A stretch of 64,000 bases of DNA from Curtobacterium sp. MMLR14_010. Its GTDB lineage: Bacteria > Actinomycetota > Actinomycetes > Actinomycetales > Microbacteriaceae. The notes under the pieces were generated by a model that was not told the origin of the DNA, ran no database searches, and worked only from the letters and a program-made list of their open reading frames with translations. Of this stretch, positions 1 to 9,012 are shown piece by piece. How positions within the stretch are numbered: position 1 is the stretch's first letter; the number at the start of each line of letters is the position of its first letter. Both the position numbers and the translations under genes were made by a program. The stretch covers positions 62,001 through 126,000 of the forward strand of contig NZ_MJGV01000019.1 in NCBI RefSeq assembly GCF_001865015.1, read 5' to 3'.

Positions 1-48
1 TTCCTGGAGCGCGGCATCCGCGACGCGCTCGCGGAGTCCGCTCGATGA
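1..48 (+). CDS. C-terminal end of an unidentified protein (cut by window edge)
   Basis: Only the last 15 codons are present, ending in a TGA that overlaps the ATG of the next gene (ATGA at 45-48). The visible tail, FLERGIRDALAESAR, resembles the tail of the downstream acyltransferase (YLGARIARALESGGR). It could therefore be a tandem paralogue of that enzyme, but the fragment is too short to identify. The overlap indicates translational coupling with the next gene. Confidence 0.5.
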   Translation, partial: FLERGIRDALAESAR

Positions 49-2183
49 CCCCGTCCCGGACGGTCGCCAGCGCGGGCACGACCAGCGCGAGCACGACCAG
101 CACCAGCGCCGGCACCCACACCGGCACCCGCTGGGACATCCAGGGCCTGCGTGCCTTCGCCGTCCTCGCCGTGGTCCTGTACCACCTGTGGCCGAACCGG
201 CTGCCCGGCGGCTTCGTCGGCGTCGACGTGTTCTTCGTCATCTCCGGCTACCTCATCACCGGGCACCTGCTCCGCGAACAGGTGGCGACCGGACGGATCG
301 CCCTCGGCCGCTTCTGGGCGCGACGGGCGAAGCGCCTGCTCCCCGGGGCGTTCCTGACCCTGCTCGCCACGGGCACCGCGGTGCTGCTCGCCGTCCCGAG
401 CACGCTGTGGGGCCAGTACGGCCGTGAGCTCATCGCCTCGACCGTCTACGTCCAGAACTGGCAGCTCGCGTCCGATTCGGTCGACTACCTCGCCTCGGAC
501 AACCAGCCCTCCCCGTTCCAGCACTTCTGGTCGCTCTCGGTCGAGGAGCAGTTCTACATCGCCCTCCCGCTGGTGCTCGTGCTGGTGGGCCTCGTCCTGC
601 GCCGGACGCGCTGGCACTCGCCCGTGCGGACGGCCCGTGTGCTGCTCGGCGCGGTCGTGGTCGTCTCGCTCGTCTGGTGCGTCGTCGAGACGCGGACCGC
701 GCCCGGCATCGCCTACTTCTCGACGGCGACCAGGGCCTGGGAGTTCGCACTCGGCGGGCTCGCCTCCACCCTGGTGCTGTCGGCTCCCCGCACGCGCGTG
801 GCCCGCCTGGTCCGGTCTGGAGGCTCGTGGCTGGGTCTCGTCCTGCTGCTGGCGGCCCTGTGGGCGATCACCCCGGCGACCCCGTTCCCCGGCACCGCGG
901 CCCTGCTGCCGGTCGTCGGGGCGGCGCTCGTGGTGCTGCTCGGCGGACACTCCGGCCTCGCGGTGCTCGGTCGCGTCGCACCCGTCGCCTTCCTCGGCCG
1001 GATCTCCTACGCCGTGTACCTCTGGCACTGGCCCGCCGTGGTGCTGCTGCCGATGGTCGTCGGGCACCCCCTCGGCACCAGGACGAAGCTCGTGGTGCTC
1101 GTCGGCTCGCTCGTCGTCGCCGCGGTGACGACGCTGCTCGTCGAGGAACCGCTGCGCTCCTCGCCGTGGGTGCTGGCGCTCCGACCGCGCCGCGTCGCGG
1201 TGTACGGCCTGCTCAGCACCGTCCTGGTCGTGGCGCTCGGGGCGTCCACCCTGGGGGCGCTCCAGGTGCAGCAGACGCAGGCAGCGGCGTTCCAGGAGCG
1301 GCTGCAGACCGGGGACGTCGACTGCTTCGGCGCCGCCGCCCGGATCGGGTCGGCCGACCCGTGCGTCAACCCCCGCCTCGCCGACGTGCGCGTGCCGGCG
1401 CCCGCCGCGGCGGCGAAGGACGACGCAAACAGCGGCGCGTGCTGGTCGAACCGCACGGCGGACTTCAACGTCTGCTCAATGGGACCTGAGAAGGGCTACC
1501 GGAAGCACCTGCTGGCCGTCGGTGACTCGCACAACAACGCCCTGATGACCGCGTACCGCGCGATCGCCGAGCAGCGGCACTGGCGCATCGACGTCGCCGG
1601 GCACATCGGGTGCTACCTCACGACCGCCGAGCAGTGGGCTCCGTCGCAGGCCTACACCGACACCTGCCAGGGCTGGAAGCGGGCGGCCACCGCCTGGATC
1701 GGGGCGCACGCCGACGAGCTCGACGGGGTCGTCGTCACCCACGCCACGACGAAGAGCCCGGTCGTCGTGCCGGCGGGCAGCACGAACGACCAGGTCGTCG
1801 TCGACGGGCTCGTCGGCGCCTGGCGCGCGGCGACGGACCGCGGCGTGCCCGTCGTGGCGATCCGGGACAACCCCGTCGCGCGGGACGACACCCTCGACTG
1901 CCTCGCGCTGATGCAGGGTCCGACGACCACGTCGTGCGACTTCCCCCGCGACCAGGCGACGGCGTCCTTCGACGGGTCCGAGCAGGCGGTCGCCGCGATC
2001 GGCGACAAGGCCAGGTACGTCGACATGACCGACTGGTACTGCACCGCGACCAGCTGCCCCGCGGTCGTCGGCGGTGTCGTCGTGCACCGGGACCCGACCC
2101 ACCTCACCGCGACCTACGCCACGACGCTCGCGCCGTACCTCGGGGCGCGGATCGCGCGAGCGCTGGAGTCGGGCGGACGGTGA
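45..2183 (+). CDS. membrane O-acyltransferase with C-terminal SGNH domain (OatA/OafA-like)
   Basis: This 712-residue protein has the two-part layout of OafA/OatA-type surface acyltransferases. The N-terminal half is an acyltransferase-3 domain of about ten membrane segments, starting near residue 35 with the diagnostic YHLWPNRLPGG and GVDVFFVISGYLI stretches. The C-terminal ~250 residues form an extracytoplasmic SGNH hydrolase-type domain with the Ser block AVGDSHNN near residue 490 and a DPTHL Asp/His block near residue 680. Proteins of this kind move acetyl groups across the membrane onto extracellular glycans. The neighbouring glycan genes suggest a sugar O-acetylase; the acceptor is unknown. 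The first ~30 residues are Ser/Thr-rich, so the true start could be slightly downstream. Confidence 0.88.
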   Translation: MTPSRTVASAGTTSASTTSTSAGTHTGTRWDIQGLRAFAVLAVVLYHLWPNRLPGGFVGVDVFFVISGYLITGHLLREQVATGRIALGRFWARRAKRLLPGAFLTLLATGTAVLLAVPSTLWGQYGRELIASTVYVQNWQLASDSVDYLASDNQPSPFQHFWSLSVEEQFYIALPLVLVLVGLVLRRTRWHSPVRTARVLLGAVVVVSLVWCVVETRTAPGIAYFSTATRAWEFALGGLASTLVLSAPRTRVARLVRSGGSWLGLVLLLAALWAITPATPFPGTAALLPVVGAALVVLLGGHSGLAVLGRVAPVAFLGRISYAVYLWHWPAVVLLPMVVGHPLGTRTKLVVLVGSLVVAAVTTLLVEEPLRSSPWVLALRPRRVAVYGLLSTVLVVALGASTLGALQVQQTQAAAFQERLQTGDVDCFGAAARIGSADPCVNPRLADVRVPAPAAAAKDDANSGACWSNRTADFNVCSMGPEKGYRKHLLAVGDSHNNALMTAYRAIAEQRHWRIDVAGHIGCYLTTAEQWAPSQAYTDTCQGWKRAATAWIGAHADELDGVVVTHATTKSPVVVPAGSTNDQVVVDGLVGAWRAATDRGVPVVAIRDNPVARDDTLDCLALMQGPTTTSCDFPRDQATASFDGSEQAVAAIGDKARYVDMTDWYCTATSCPAVVGGVVVHRDPTHLTATYATTLAPYLGARIARALESGGR

Positions 2184-2215
2184 GCGCTGCCGTCCCCGGG
2201 CGTTAGCCTGTCCTC

Positions 2216-3595
2216 GTGACGAACACCTGGCCCCTGGCGCGCGGCTCCGTTCCCGAGCGCGAGGTCTTCGCCTTCGCCACCGCCGTGCTCTTCACGCTGT
2301 TCGCCGGGGACGCCCTCCCGAACATGCTCACCTGGTACGGCGCCGCGGTCGTCTGGGCGCTCGAGGGCGCCTGGGGCGTCGCGATCGTCGTCCGGGCCCG
2401 ACCGACCATCCGCCGGACGCCGCGGTCCCTCTGGTTCTTCCTGGCCTGGTGCCTGGTGTCGGTCGTCTGGTCGCACTGGCGCTTCGCCACGATCGCGAGC
2501 CTCGTCGCGCAGGTCCTCTGCGCCCTCGTGGCGTTCGCGATCGCCTCCGGCCTGACCTGGCGCCGGGTGCTCGACGCGATCAGCCTGGCGTTCCGGTGGG
2601 TCCTCGGCCTGTCCCTGGTGTTCGAGGCGGTCGTGGCGATCGTCGTGCGGCACCCCATCGCGCCGATCTGGACCCACTACGGCGACCGGAAGATCCCCGA
2701 CGCCTTCTACTTCTCCCGCGCCGAGCTGTTCACCGGTGGCCGCATCCAGGGGCTGCCCGGCAACGCCAACCTGCTCGCCATGGTCGCGCTGCTGGCCGCC
2801 ATCGCCGTGGCCCTGCAGCTCGCCGAGGGCCGGCTGCGCCGGAACCAGGCGATCGGCTGGCTCGTCGTCGCTGCCGTCGTGTTCGTGCTGACCCGCTCCT
2901 CGACCGTCGTGGTCGCCGCCGTGGTCGTCGCCCTCGTGCTCCTGGCTGCCCTGGTCATCCGGCGCGTGCCGACCGAACGCCGGACGCCGAGGTACCTCGC
3001 GATCGCGGGAGTAGCCATCGTCGTCGTGGTCGTCGGCGTCCTGTCGCGCGGCGTCGTGGCGGGGGTCCTCGGCAAGAGCCCCGACTTCACCGGTCGCGGC
3101 GAGATCTGGACGGCCGTCCTCGGGCAGGTCCACGAACACCCCGTCCTCGGTCTCGGCTGGATCGGCTACTGGTGGCCGAGCATCCACGAGCTGGCCGACC
3201 TCGCGCCGCGCAACGGCGTGACGTACCTGCAGGCGCACGACGCCTACCTCGACGTGTGGATGCAGACCGGCATCGTCGGGCTGGTCCTGTTCGCGGTGTA
3301 CGTGCTGACCACGCTGAACCGCTCGTGGTCCTGCGCCACGAGGATCGGCTACGACGCCAGCCTGCAGCCGCGCCGCTTCGACCCGGTCACGCTCCTGCCG
3401 CTGCTCGTCGTCGCCGCGCTCCTGGTGCAGTCGGTCGCGGAGTCGCGGCTGCTCTACCAGGGCAACTGGGTGCTGTTCGCGCTCATCGCGATCAAGTCGC
3501 GCATCGTGCTGGCGGGCGAGGAACCCGTCTCGGTCGGCGACGGGCCCCGCACGCCCCTGGCCAAGCGCGAGTTCCGCGGGTCCGCCACCCGCTGA
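2216..3595 (+). CDS. O-antigen ligase/polymerase-like membrane protein (copy A)
   Basis: A 459-residue polytopic membrane protein of the O-antigen ligase/Wzy superfamily, starting at GTG 2216. A large periplasmic-type loop near residues 170-185 contains GGRIQGLPGNANLLA. The later segment RGEIWTAVLGQ...HPVLGLGWIGYWW is the typical Wzy_C-like signature, in which glycan polymerases and ligases bind the lipid-linked donor. It shares layout and both motifs with the protein at 5094-6395, so the two are paralogues. It lies 32 bp after the acyltransferase and probably in the same transcript. The role is probably polymerisation of, or glycan transfer to, a surface polymer; which of the two cannot be told from sequence. 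Confidence 0.8.
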   Translation: MTNTWPLARGSVPEREVFAFATAVLFTLFAGDALPNMLTWYGAAVVWALEGAWGVAIVVRARPTIRRTPRSLWFFLAWCLVSVVWSHWRFATIASLVAQVLCALVAFAIASGLTWRRVLDAISLAFRWVLGLSLVFEAVVAIVVRHPIAPIWTHYGDRKIPDAFYFSRAELFTGGRIQGLPGNANLLAMVALLAAIAVALQLAEGRLRRNQAIGWLVVAAVVFVLTRSSTVVVAAVVVALVLLAALVIRRVPTERRTPRYLAIAGVAIVVVVVGVLSRGVVAGVLGKSPDFTGRGEIWTAVLGQVHEHPVLGLGWIGYWWPSIHELADLAPRNGVTYLQAHDAYLDVWMQTGIVGLVLFAVYVLTTLNRSWSCATRIGYDASLQPRRFDPVTLLPLLVVAALLVQSVAESRLLYQGNWVLFALIAIKSRIVLAGEEPVSVGDGPRTPLAKREFRGSATR

Positions 3596-3622
3596 CCGCT
3601 CCGCTCCGTCCCGCGGTCGGGA

Positions 3623-4999
3623 TCAGCCGTCGCGGAGCACGAGGGTGCACGGCACGCGGGCGCTCCACGGCGCCGTCCGCACGAGCACGGTCCGCCGGTC
3701 GGGGTCCGCACGGCAGGCCGCCCTGGCGTCGCGGAACTGCGGCTGCCACTCGGGCCCGCCGTCCCGCGTCGTCGGACCGGGTGCAGCGGCACCGACCCAC
3801 GCCGTGACCACCAGGGCGACCACGAGCCAACCGGTCCCGGCGCGCACGGCGCGGGCCGGGCCTCCCGTCCGGTCGAGCCGCACCGGGTCGGACGGCTGCC
3901 GGGCTGCACGACGGCCGGGGTCCACCAGCGTCGCCGCCGCGACGACCACCGCACTCGTCAGGAGCAGGCCGGCAGCCGCGGCGTAGCGGGACGGCGTCGC
4001 CCCGGTCAGCACCGCGGGGTCGGCGCTGGACCACGCGGCGTCGGCCGAGGCGTTGGCCACCATCGCGGCACCCCAGACGACGGCGGACCCGACCGGCAGC
4101 GCGACCAGGAGCACGCGGCCGCGCCAGCGGGCGCAGATCGTCGCGACCACCAGCACGGCGAGCAGCAGGACCGTCGGCACCACCAGGACGACCCACCCGT
4201 CCGCGACGACCGCACGCCCGACGGCACCGACGTCCGCGGACCAGATGCCGCCGACGACGGTGAACAGGTACCCCGCCACGACGTCCACGAGGCTCGGGTC
4301 CCCCGGGGTCGACGTGCGTTCGGTCGTCAGCGCGGTGACGACCTGGGCGGCGCCCCCGGCGAGCGCCGCGAGCGTCACGGGGAGCGCGAGGAGCCGCACC
4401 CGCCCGGCCTGCCGGAGCGGCAGCCACGCGACCACGAGCAGCGGCAGGAACAGGACGGCCTGGATCTCCGTGCAGGTGACCAGGACCGCGGCGACGGCGG
4501 CGAGCGCGGCGCCCCACCGGGTCCTGGCGCGGTACGCGAAGAGCCACGGGGACAGCACGAGGGCGAAGGTGTGCAGGTTGGCGGCGTTCCCGGTGACCTC
4601 CCACGGCGCACTCGGCAGCAGGACCGGGACGGCGGCGAGCACCAGGCGGAGCGGCCACGGGCGGACGACGTCGCGGGCGAGCACGAACAGCGCGGCGCAG
4701 ACCACGCCGACCAGGGCGCAGCAGACCAGGGAGACGGTCAGGGCGTAGCGGTCGATCGGCAGCGCGAACGCGGCGTCGACCACGAGGCGGGGCACGAGGT
4801 GCAGGTACCCGGCGTAGGGGTGGAACAGGCTGCCGAGGGGGCCGAGCGCCAGGTGCTCGCGGAAGAACAGCCCGGTGTCCTCGGCCCAGCCGGTGCCACG
4901 GCTGACGGGTCCCAGACGGACCCAGGCCGTCGCCGTCGCGGCCAGGGCGATCACGACCACGCCGAGGACGGTGCGGAGCCTCGTCGTCGTCCGTGTCAT
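3623..4999 (-). CDS. polytopic membrane protein of the WAED family (copy A), possible GT-C glycosyltransferase
   Basis: About 458 residues starting at ATG 4999. One N-terminal membrane segment is followed by a loop with GTGWAEDTGLFF, then HPYAGYLHLVPRL, GNAANLH, CTEIQA, further membrane segments, and a short C-terminal extracytoplasmic tail with two Cys. All of these motifs recur in the protein at 9013-10389. A Glu-Asp or Asp-Glu pair in the first outside loop is a hallmark of GT-C glycosyltransferases that use polyprenyl-phosphate sugars. I therefore suggest a GT-C-like enzyme, but I do not recognise a named family. It is divergent from 5094-6395. No strong ribosome-binding site is visible upstream of the chosen start. 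Confidence 0.7.
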   Translation of the reverse strand: MTRTTTRLRTVLGVVVIALAATATAWVRLGPVSRGTGWAEDTGLFFREHLALGPLGSLFHPYAGYLHLVPRLVVDAAFALPIDRYALTVSLVCCALVGVVCAALFVLARDVVRPWPLRLVLAAVPVLLPSAPWEVTGNAANLHTFALVLSPWLFAYRARTRWGAALAAVAAVLVTCTEIQAVLFLPLLVVAWLPLRQAGRVRLLALPVTLAALAGGAAQVVTALTTERTSTPGDPSLVDVVAGYLFTVVGGIWSADVGAVGRAVVADGWVVLVVPTVLLLAVLVVATICARWRGRVLLVALPVGSAVVWGAAMVANASADAAWSSADPAVLTGATPSRYAAAAGLLLTSAVVVAAATLVDPGRRAARQPSDPVRLDRTGGPARAVRAGTGWLVVALVVTAWVGAAAPGPTTRDGGPEWQPQFRDARAACRADPDRRTVLVRTAPWSARVPCTLVLRDG

Positions 5000-5093
5000 C
5001 GCGGATCGACGATATCGGAGACATCGCGCTCCGCGATGTCGACGCACCGGCACCGCGGGGCGGGCGACCGGCCGCGTGGTCCAAGATGGTCGG

Positions 5094-6395
5094 GTGACGG
5101 ACGGCAGGGTGACCAGGCGCGCGCTCGCGCGGCGGTACCTGTCCGCCTGGATCGGGTTCTCGGCCGGTGGGCGGTTCAGCCAGGCGCTCGCGACCGTGAT
5201 GCTGCTCTTCGCGTTCGGCGAGCCGACCGTTCGGGCGCTCGTCGGCTCGGCCGGCACCTGGGCAGTCCTGGTGACCCTCGTCGTCCTGGGCGGTCTCAGC
5301 CTGCTCGGGCAGCGCTACCGCATCGAGTGGCACGGCGTGCTGCCGCTCTCCCTGCTCGCCTTCGTCGGGTACTGCGCGCTCAGCGTGCTGTGGAGCGAGT
5401 ACTCGTGGGTCGCGCTACGCGGCTTCGTGGCGACGGTCGGCTTCATCGGGCTCGGGCTGTACCTGGCGCTCGGCCGTGACCTCGTGCAGGTGATCCGCGC
5501 CGCCGGGGACGCCTTCCGCATCCTGCTCGTCGTGGCCCTCGGGCTCGAGGTCCTGTCCGGGCTGGTGCTCGACGTCCCCATCCCCGGCTTCGGCATCCGC
5601 GGGGACATCGCGTACGGCGGTCCCATCCAGGGCATCGGCGGCACGCGCAACTTCATGGGGTTCGTCGCCGCGGTCGCCCTGGTGACCTTCGTCGTGGAGT
5701 TCCTCACCCGGTCGGTGACGATGTGGCGGGCGATCGGGTCGACGGCGCTGGCCGTCATCGCGCTCATGCTCGTGCAGTCCCCCATCACCGGACTCGCGAT
5801 GATCGCCCTCGCCGTCACCGCCCTGGCGCTGTGGGCGCTCCGGCACGCCCAACCGCGGACCCGGCCGGTGGTGAACGGCGTGCTCGGGGTCTTCGTCGTG
5901 GTGGTCGGTGTCGTGGCGGTGCTCGCCCGGCACCGGATCCTCTCGGAGATCGGCGCTGCCGGCGGGAGTGCGTCGCGGCTGTCGCTCTGGTCGCAGCTGC
6001 GGGGGCTCATCGAGCAGTACCCGATCCAGGGCTGGGGGTGGGTCGGCACCTGGCCCGTCGAGCAGCTGGTGCCGTTCGACGTCGTCCTGGCACCCGACGG
6101 CCTGCCGTACCCCTCGGCGCTCAACGCGTTCGTCGACGCCTGGTTGCAGATCGGGCTCGCCGGCATGCTCATCCTGCTCGGCGCCGCGGTGCTCGCGTTC
6201 GCGCGGGCGTGGCTGACGGCGACCACGTTCCCCGGGGTGGCCTACGTGTGGCCGGCCGCGGTGCTCGTGCTGCTCGCGGTGACGAGCACCGCAGAGAGCT
6301 ACCTGCTCCACGGTGCCGGGCTCATGGTCTTCACCGCCGTGCTCGTGATCGCGGCTCGACGACGCTCCTGGCGACGGCGGCTCCCCCGTGGCTGA
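5094..6395 (+). CDS. O-antigen ligase/polymerase-like membrane protein (copy B)
   Basis: A 433-residue polytopic protein starting at GTG 5094, a start chosen because the hydrophobic protein begins here and the upstream frame is non-hydrophobic and overlaps the divergent gene. It shares the GGPIQGIGGTRNFMG loop and the SRLSLWSQLRG...YPIQGWGWVGTWP segment with the copy at 2216-3595, placing it in the O-antigen ligase/Wzy-like superfamily. Having two copies within 4 kb suggests a polymerase plus a ligase, or two substrates. Its stop overlaps the next gene's start by 8 bp, so the two are probably co-translated. Confidence 0.78.
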   Translation: MTDGRVTRRALARRYLSAWIGFSAGGRFSQALATVMLLFAFGEPTVRALVGSAGTWAVLVTLVVLGGLSLLGQRYRIEWHGVLPLSLLAFVGYCALSVLWSEYSWVALRGFVATVGFIGLGLYLALGRDLVQVIRAAGDAFRILLVVALGLEVLSGLVLDVPIPGFGIRGDIAYGGPIQGIGGTRNFMGFVAAVALVTFVVEFLTRSVTMWRAIGSTALAVIALMLVQSPITGLAMIALAVTALALWALRHAQPRTRPVVNGVLGVFVVVVGVVAVLARHRILSEIGAAGGSASRLSLWSQLRGLIEQYPIQGWGWVGTWPVEQLVPFDVVLAPDGLPYPSALNAFVDAWLQIGLAGMLILLGAAVLAFARAWLTATTFPGVAYVWPAAVLVLLAVTSTAESYLLHGAGLMVFTAVLVIAARRRSWRRRLPRG

Positions 6396-7728
6396 GACAC
6401 GACCGGGCCTGGTCGAACGGGTCGTCCTGTGCCTGGTCGCGGTGCTGCTGACCGGGTTCGACCTGCTCGTGAAGCTGCCGTGCACCGTCCCCGCCCCGAT
6501 GGGCACCACGCGCGCCGAGCTCATCGGTCGGACCGGCTGCTGGTCCGACGTCGCCGCGCTGTGGAACGCCCGCGACCTCGGCGCGCACGTGCTCCCCTAC
6601 CTCAACGGGACGTACACCAGCGACCCGCCCGACCTGCAGGGCGGCGCGGTGGAGTACCCGACGCTCGGCGGTCTCTGGATCTGGCTCACCGCGCTGCCGG
6701 TCGACTCGGCACGGGCCTACCTCGTCCTGACCGCCGTGGTCGCTGCGGTCCTCGCCGTCGTCGTCACGCTCCTGCTCGTGCGGCTGGCCGGCCGGCGCGC
6801 GTGGCTGTTCGCCGCGACCCCGCCGCTGGCGCTCTACGCCGTCTACAACTGGGACCTGCTGCCGGTCCTCTGCACCGTGCTCGGCGTCCTCGCGATGACG
6901 AGCCCGCGGTTGGCCGACCGACCCGTGGTGCGCCTGGTGCTCGCCGGTCTGGCGTTCGGCACGGGCGCCGCGTTCAAGCTCTACCCGCTGATGTTCGTCG
7001 CACCGGTCGTGCTCGCCGCGCTCCTGGACCGCCCCCGGCCGCTGCGCACCCGCGTCGGCCACGCGGCCGCGGCGCTCGGGGCCGGCGTGCTGGTCCCCGT
7101 GCTCGCGAACGTGCCCCTGGCGCTGGCGAACCCGGCGGGGTGGCTCGCGCCGATCCGGTTCCAGGCCGAGCGGGCCACCGGGGCGTCCACGCTGTCCGTC
7201 TGGTACTGGGGGCTGCTGCCATGGTCGTCGAGCGGGGACGCGGGCTTCCAGCACCGGATGACGGAGCTCTCGACCGCCGCGACCGCCCTCGCCGTTGTCG
7301 GGGTCCTCGTCGCCACCGTCGTCATCGCGCTCCGCCGTGGGACGACGCCGTGGCTGCAGTCCTCGGCGGCGCTGCTGGCGGCGTACATCGTGTGCAACAA
7401 GGTCGACTCGCTGCAGTACGTGCTGTGGCTGCTGCCGTTCTTCGTGCTGCTCCGCGTCGGCGGCTGGTGGGTCACGAGCTACCTGGTCGTCGACCTCGCC
7501 GCGAACGTCGGCTGGTTCCGGACGCAGTACTACGGCGCGATCGGCCAGACGGCCACGACGTGGGCGGACCAGGCGCTCGCGGTCGGCATCTGGGGCCGGG
7601 CAGCCCTGCTCGTCGCGCTCGTGGTGGTGTTCCTGCGCAGTGACAGTGCGGTGCGGGGGCCCGCGTCCGCGCCTGCGCCTGCCCCCGCCCCCGCCTCTGC
7701 CCCTGGCCCCGCCCCCGCCCCCGCGTAG
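6388..7728 (+). CDS. GT87/DUF2029-type mannosyltransferase-like membrane protein
   Basis: A 446-residue polytopic membrane protein starting at GTG 6388 inside the end of the previous gene. The N-terminal loop CWSDVAALWNARDLG, the GGAVEYPTLGGLWIWL stretch and the later GAAFKLYPLMFVAPVV segment are typical of the DUF2029/GT87 family, which includes PimE-type polyprenol-phosphate-mannose-dependent alpha-mannosyltransferases. The active site would face outside. The donor could come from the synthase at 8206-8979. The last ~20 residues are a Pro-Ala-rich tail encoded by a C-rich simple repeat (about 7665-7726), probably unstructured and prone to length change. Confidence 0.8.
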   Translation: MAETRPGLVERVVLCLVAVLLTGFDLLVKLPCTVPAPMGTTRAELIGRTGCWSDVAALWNARDLGAHVLPYLNGTYTSDPPDLQGGAVEYPTLGGLWIWLTALPVDSARAYLVLTAVVAAVLAVVVTLLLVRLAGRRAWLFAATPPLALYAVYNWDLLPVLCTVLGVLAMTSPRLADRPVVRLVLAGLAFGTGAAFKLYPLMFVAPVVLAALLDRPRPLRTRVGHAAAALGAGVLVPVLANVPLALANPAGWLAPIRFQAERATGASTLSVWYWGLLPWSSSGDAGFQHRMTELSTAATALAVVGVLVATVVIALRRGTTPWLQSSAALLAAYIVCNKVDSLQYVLWLLPFFVLLRVGGWWVTSYLVVDLAANVGWFRTQYYGAIGQTATTWADQALAVGIWGRAALLVALVVVFLRSDSAVRGPASAPAPAPAPASAPGPAPAPA

Positions 7729-8205
7729 CGCAGGTCGTCCCGCGCGTAGCAGGTCGTTTCGCACGTAGCAGGTCGTTCCTTCCGACCCTCGACGCGCGAT
7801 CTCGCTTCCCATCGCAGCCGTTGTGGGTAGATCCGCTCCCTCGCCGAGACCAGGGCGGGGACCGCCGGACTGGAGGCTCGTCACCGGACCGGCAGCGAGC
7901 CTCCCGTCCGGCGGCGGGTCACGACGGAACGCGACCCGTCGGCCCGCCACGCGACCAGCGCTGAAGTCGCACGCCGTGTCGGGTCACCGGGCGACGAGGC
8001 GACACGAAGTGCGACCTCAGCGACGCCGAGCGGCCACGACACACCGCATTGGCATCGCCGAGCGGCCACACGACGTCGTTCGCGACGCACTCGAGCGACG
8101 GGACGCGACCGCTCGGCGGACCTGAGCGGGGTGTCGCGACCGCTCGCGAGCGACGCGACACGACCACGGACCGCTCGGCGGACCTGCGCGGGGTGTCGCG
8201 ACCGG
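7729..8205. other. 477-bp non-coding, repeat-rich stretch
   Basis: No convincing gene is seen. The stretch begins with three copies of a GTAGC(GC)AGGTCGT unit (about 7725-7777). It then holds a palindromic element (7864-7912), two copies of CGCCGAGCGGCCAC (8024-8037 and 8057-8070) and two near-identical 38-bp direct repeats (8108-8145 and 8170-8207). It lies between two convergent genes, so it probably serves as a terminator and repeat sink. Confidence 0.7.
7864..7912. repeat. dispersed palindromic element (GGAGGCTCG family), copy 1
   Basis: The left arm 7864-7880 and right arm 7896-7912 are inverted copies (16 of 17 positions match) with a 15-nt loop. The core reads GGACTGGAGGCTCG ... CGAGCCTCCCGTCC. 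Related copies lie at 39431-39480, in part at 12798-12868 and 51734-51762, and inside coding sequence at 48935-48950 and about 56616-56663. The size and palindromic form resemble REP/RPE-type elements. Confidence 0.75.
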
Positions 8206-8207
8206 TC
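8108..8207. repeat. two 38-bp direct repeats, 62 bp apart
   Basis: The segments 8108-8145 and 8170-8207 share 36 of 38 bases, with the core GCTCGGCGGACCTG followed by GCGGGGTGTCGCGACCG. The second copy runs into the last codons of the polyprenol-phosphate-mannose synthase gene. The inverted form of the GCTCGGCG part occurs just upstream, at 8024-8037 and 8057-8070. Confidence 0.7.
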
Positions 8208-8979
8208 AGCCGCGCTTCGGGGCGGTCGAGCGGCGCCGACCGAACCGGCGCTGCAATCCCCACTGGGTCGTGCGCAGCATCGCCTCGACGACGATCGCCT
8301 GGCTCATCTTCGACACCCCGTGGATGCGGTCGCGGAAGCGGATGGGCACCTCGACGATGCGACCGCCGAGGTCGTGCACGCGGAGGGTCATGTCGACCTG
8401 GAAGCAGTAGCCCTTCGAGTCGACGGCGTCGAGCTCCATCTTCGCGATCGCGTCGGCGCGGTACACCCGGAAGCCCGCCGTGATGTCGTGCACGTCGAGC
8501 CCGAGCATGATCCGCGCGTACCCGTTGCCGCCGCGGCTGAGCAGCTCGCGGTGCTTGGGCCAGTCGACGACGGAGCCACCCTCGATCCAGCGCGACCCGA
8601 TCGCGAGCATGACGTTCGCCGCGGGCTCGGCGTCGGCGACGGCCGCGATGAGCGCCGGCAGCCGGTCGGCGGGGTGGGAGCCGTCCGCGTCCATCTCCAC
8701 GAGCAGGTCGTAGCCGCGCTCCAGCCCCCAGCGGAACCCGGCGACGTACGCCGTCCCCAGGCCGAGCTTGCCGGAGCGGCGCATCAGGTGCACGCGGTCG
8801 TCGGTGGCCGCGAGCTCGTCGACGAGGTCACCGGTGCCGTCGGGGCTGCCGTCGTCGACCACGAGCAGGTGCGCGGCGGGGACGGTGCTGAGGACGCGCC
8901 CCGCGATGTCGTGGATGTTCTCGGCCTCGTTGTACGTCGGCACGATGACGAGGACGGTGGGCTGGGAGGGTTCGCTCAT
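8206..8979 (-). CDS. polyprenol monophosphomannose synthase (GT2)
   Basis: A 257-residue cytoplasmic GT2 enzyme that transfers mannose from GDP-mannose to polyprenyl phosphate, giving the donor for GT-C mannosyltransferases outside the membrane. Visible motifs are VIVPTYNEAENI at the N-terminus, VVDDGSPDGT, the metal-binding EMDADGSHP, ITAGFRVYR and RFRDRIHGVSKMS. The protein has the length of stand-alone Ppm/DPM1 synthases and lacks the fused acyltransferase domain of some actinobacterial forms. A GAGAG sequence precedes ATG 8979. It lies 33 bp downstream of the WAED copy B gene and is probably in the same transcript, which links donor synthesis to a possible donor user. Confidence 0.92.
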   Translation of the reverse strand: MSEPSQPTVLVIVPTYNEAENIHDIAGRVLSTVPAAHLLVVDDGSPDGTGDLVDELAATDDRVHLMRRSGKLGLGTAYVAGFRWGLERGYDLLVEMDADGSHPADRLPALIAAVADAEPAANVMLAIGSRWIEGGSVVDWPKHRELLSRGGNGYARIMLGLDVHDITAGFRVYRADAIAKMELDAVDSKGYCFQVDMTLRVHDLGGRIVEVPIRFRDRIHGVSKMSQAIVVEAMLRTTQWGLQRRFGRRRSTAPKRG

Positions 8980-9012
8980 GGTGGTTCTCTCGGTGTCCGG
9001 TGGTCACCGCGC

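Noticed and set aside
3492..5333. 613-codon minus frame overlapping the WAED copy A gene
   Set aside because: It is in another frame of the same strand and encodes an Arg/Pro/Gly-rich non-protein-like sequence; the 458-residue membrane frame is the real gene.
7665..7726. Pro-Ala tail of the GT87-like protein as a separate secreted domain or phase-variable switch
   Set aside because: It is a short low-complexity C-terminal tail. A length change would alter only the tail or the stop position, and no regulatory effect is indicated.
7729..8205. CRISPR array in the repeat-rich gap
   Set aside because: Only two to three copies of each repeat, with unequal spacers and no cas genes nearby.
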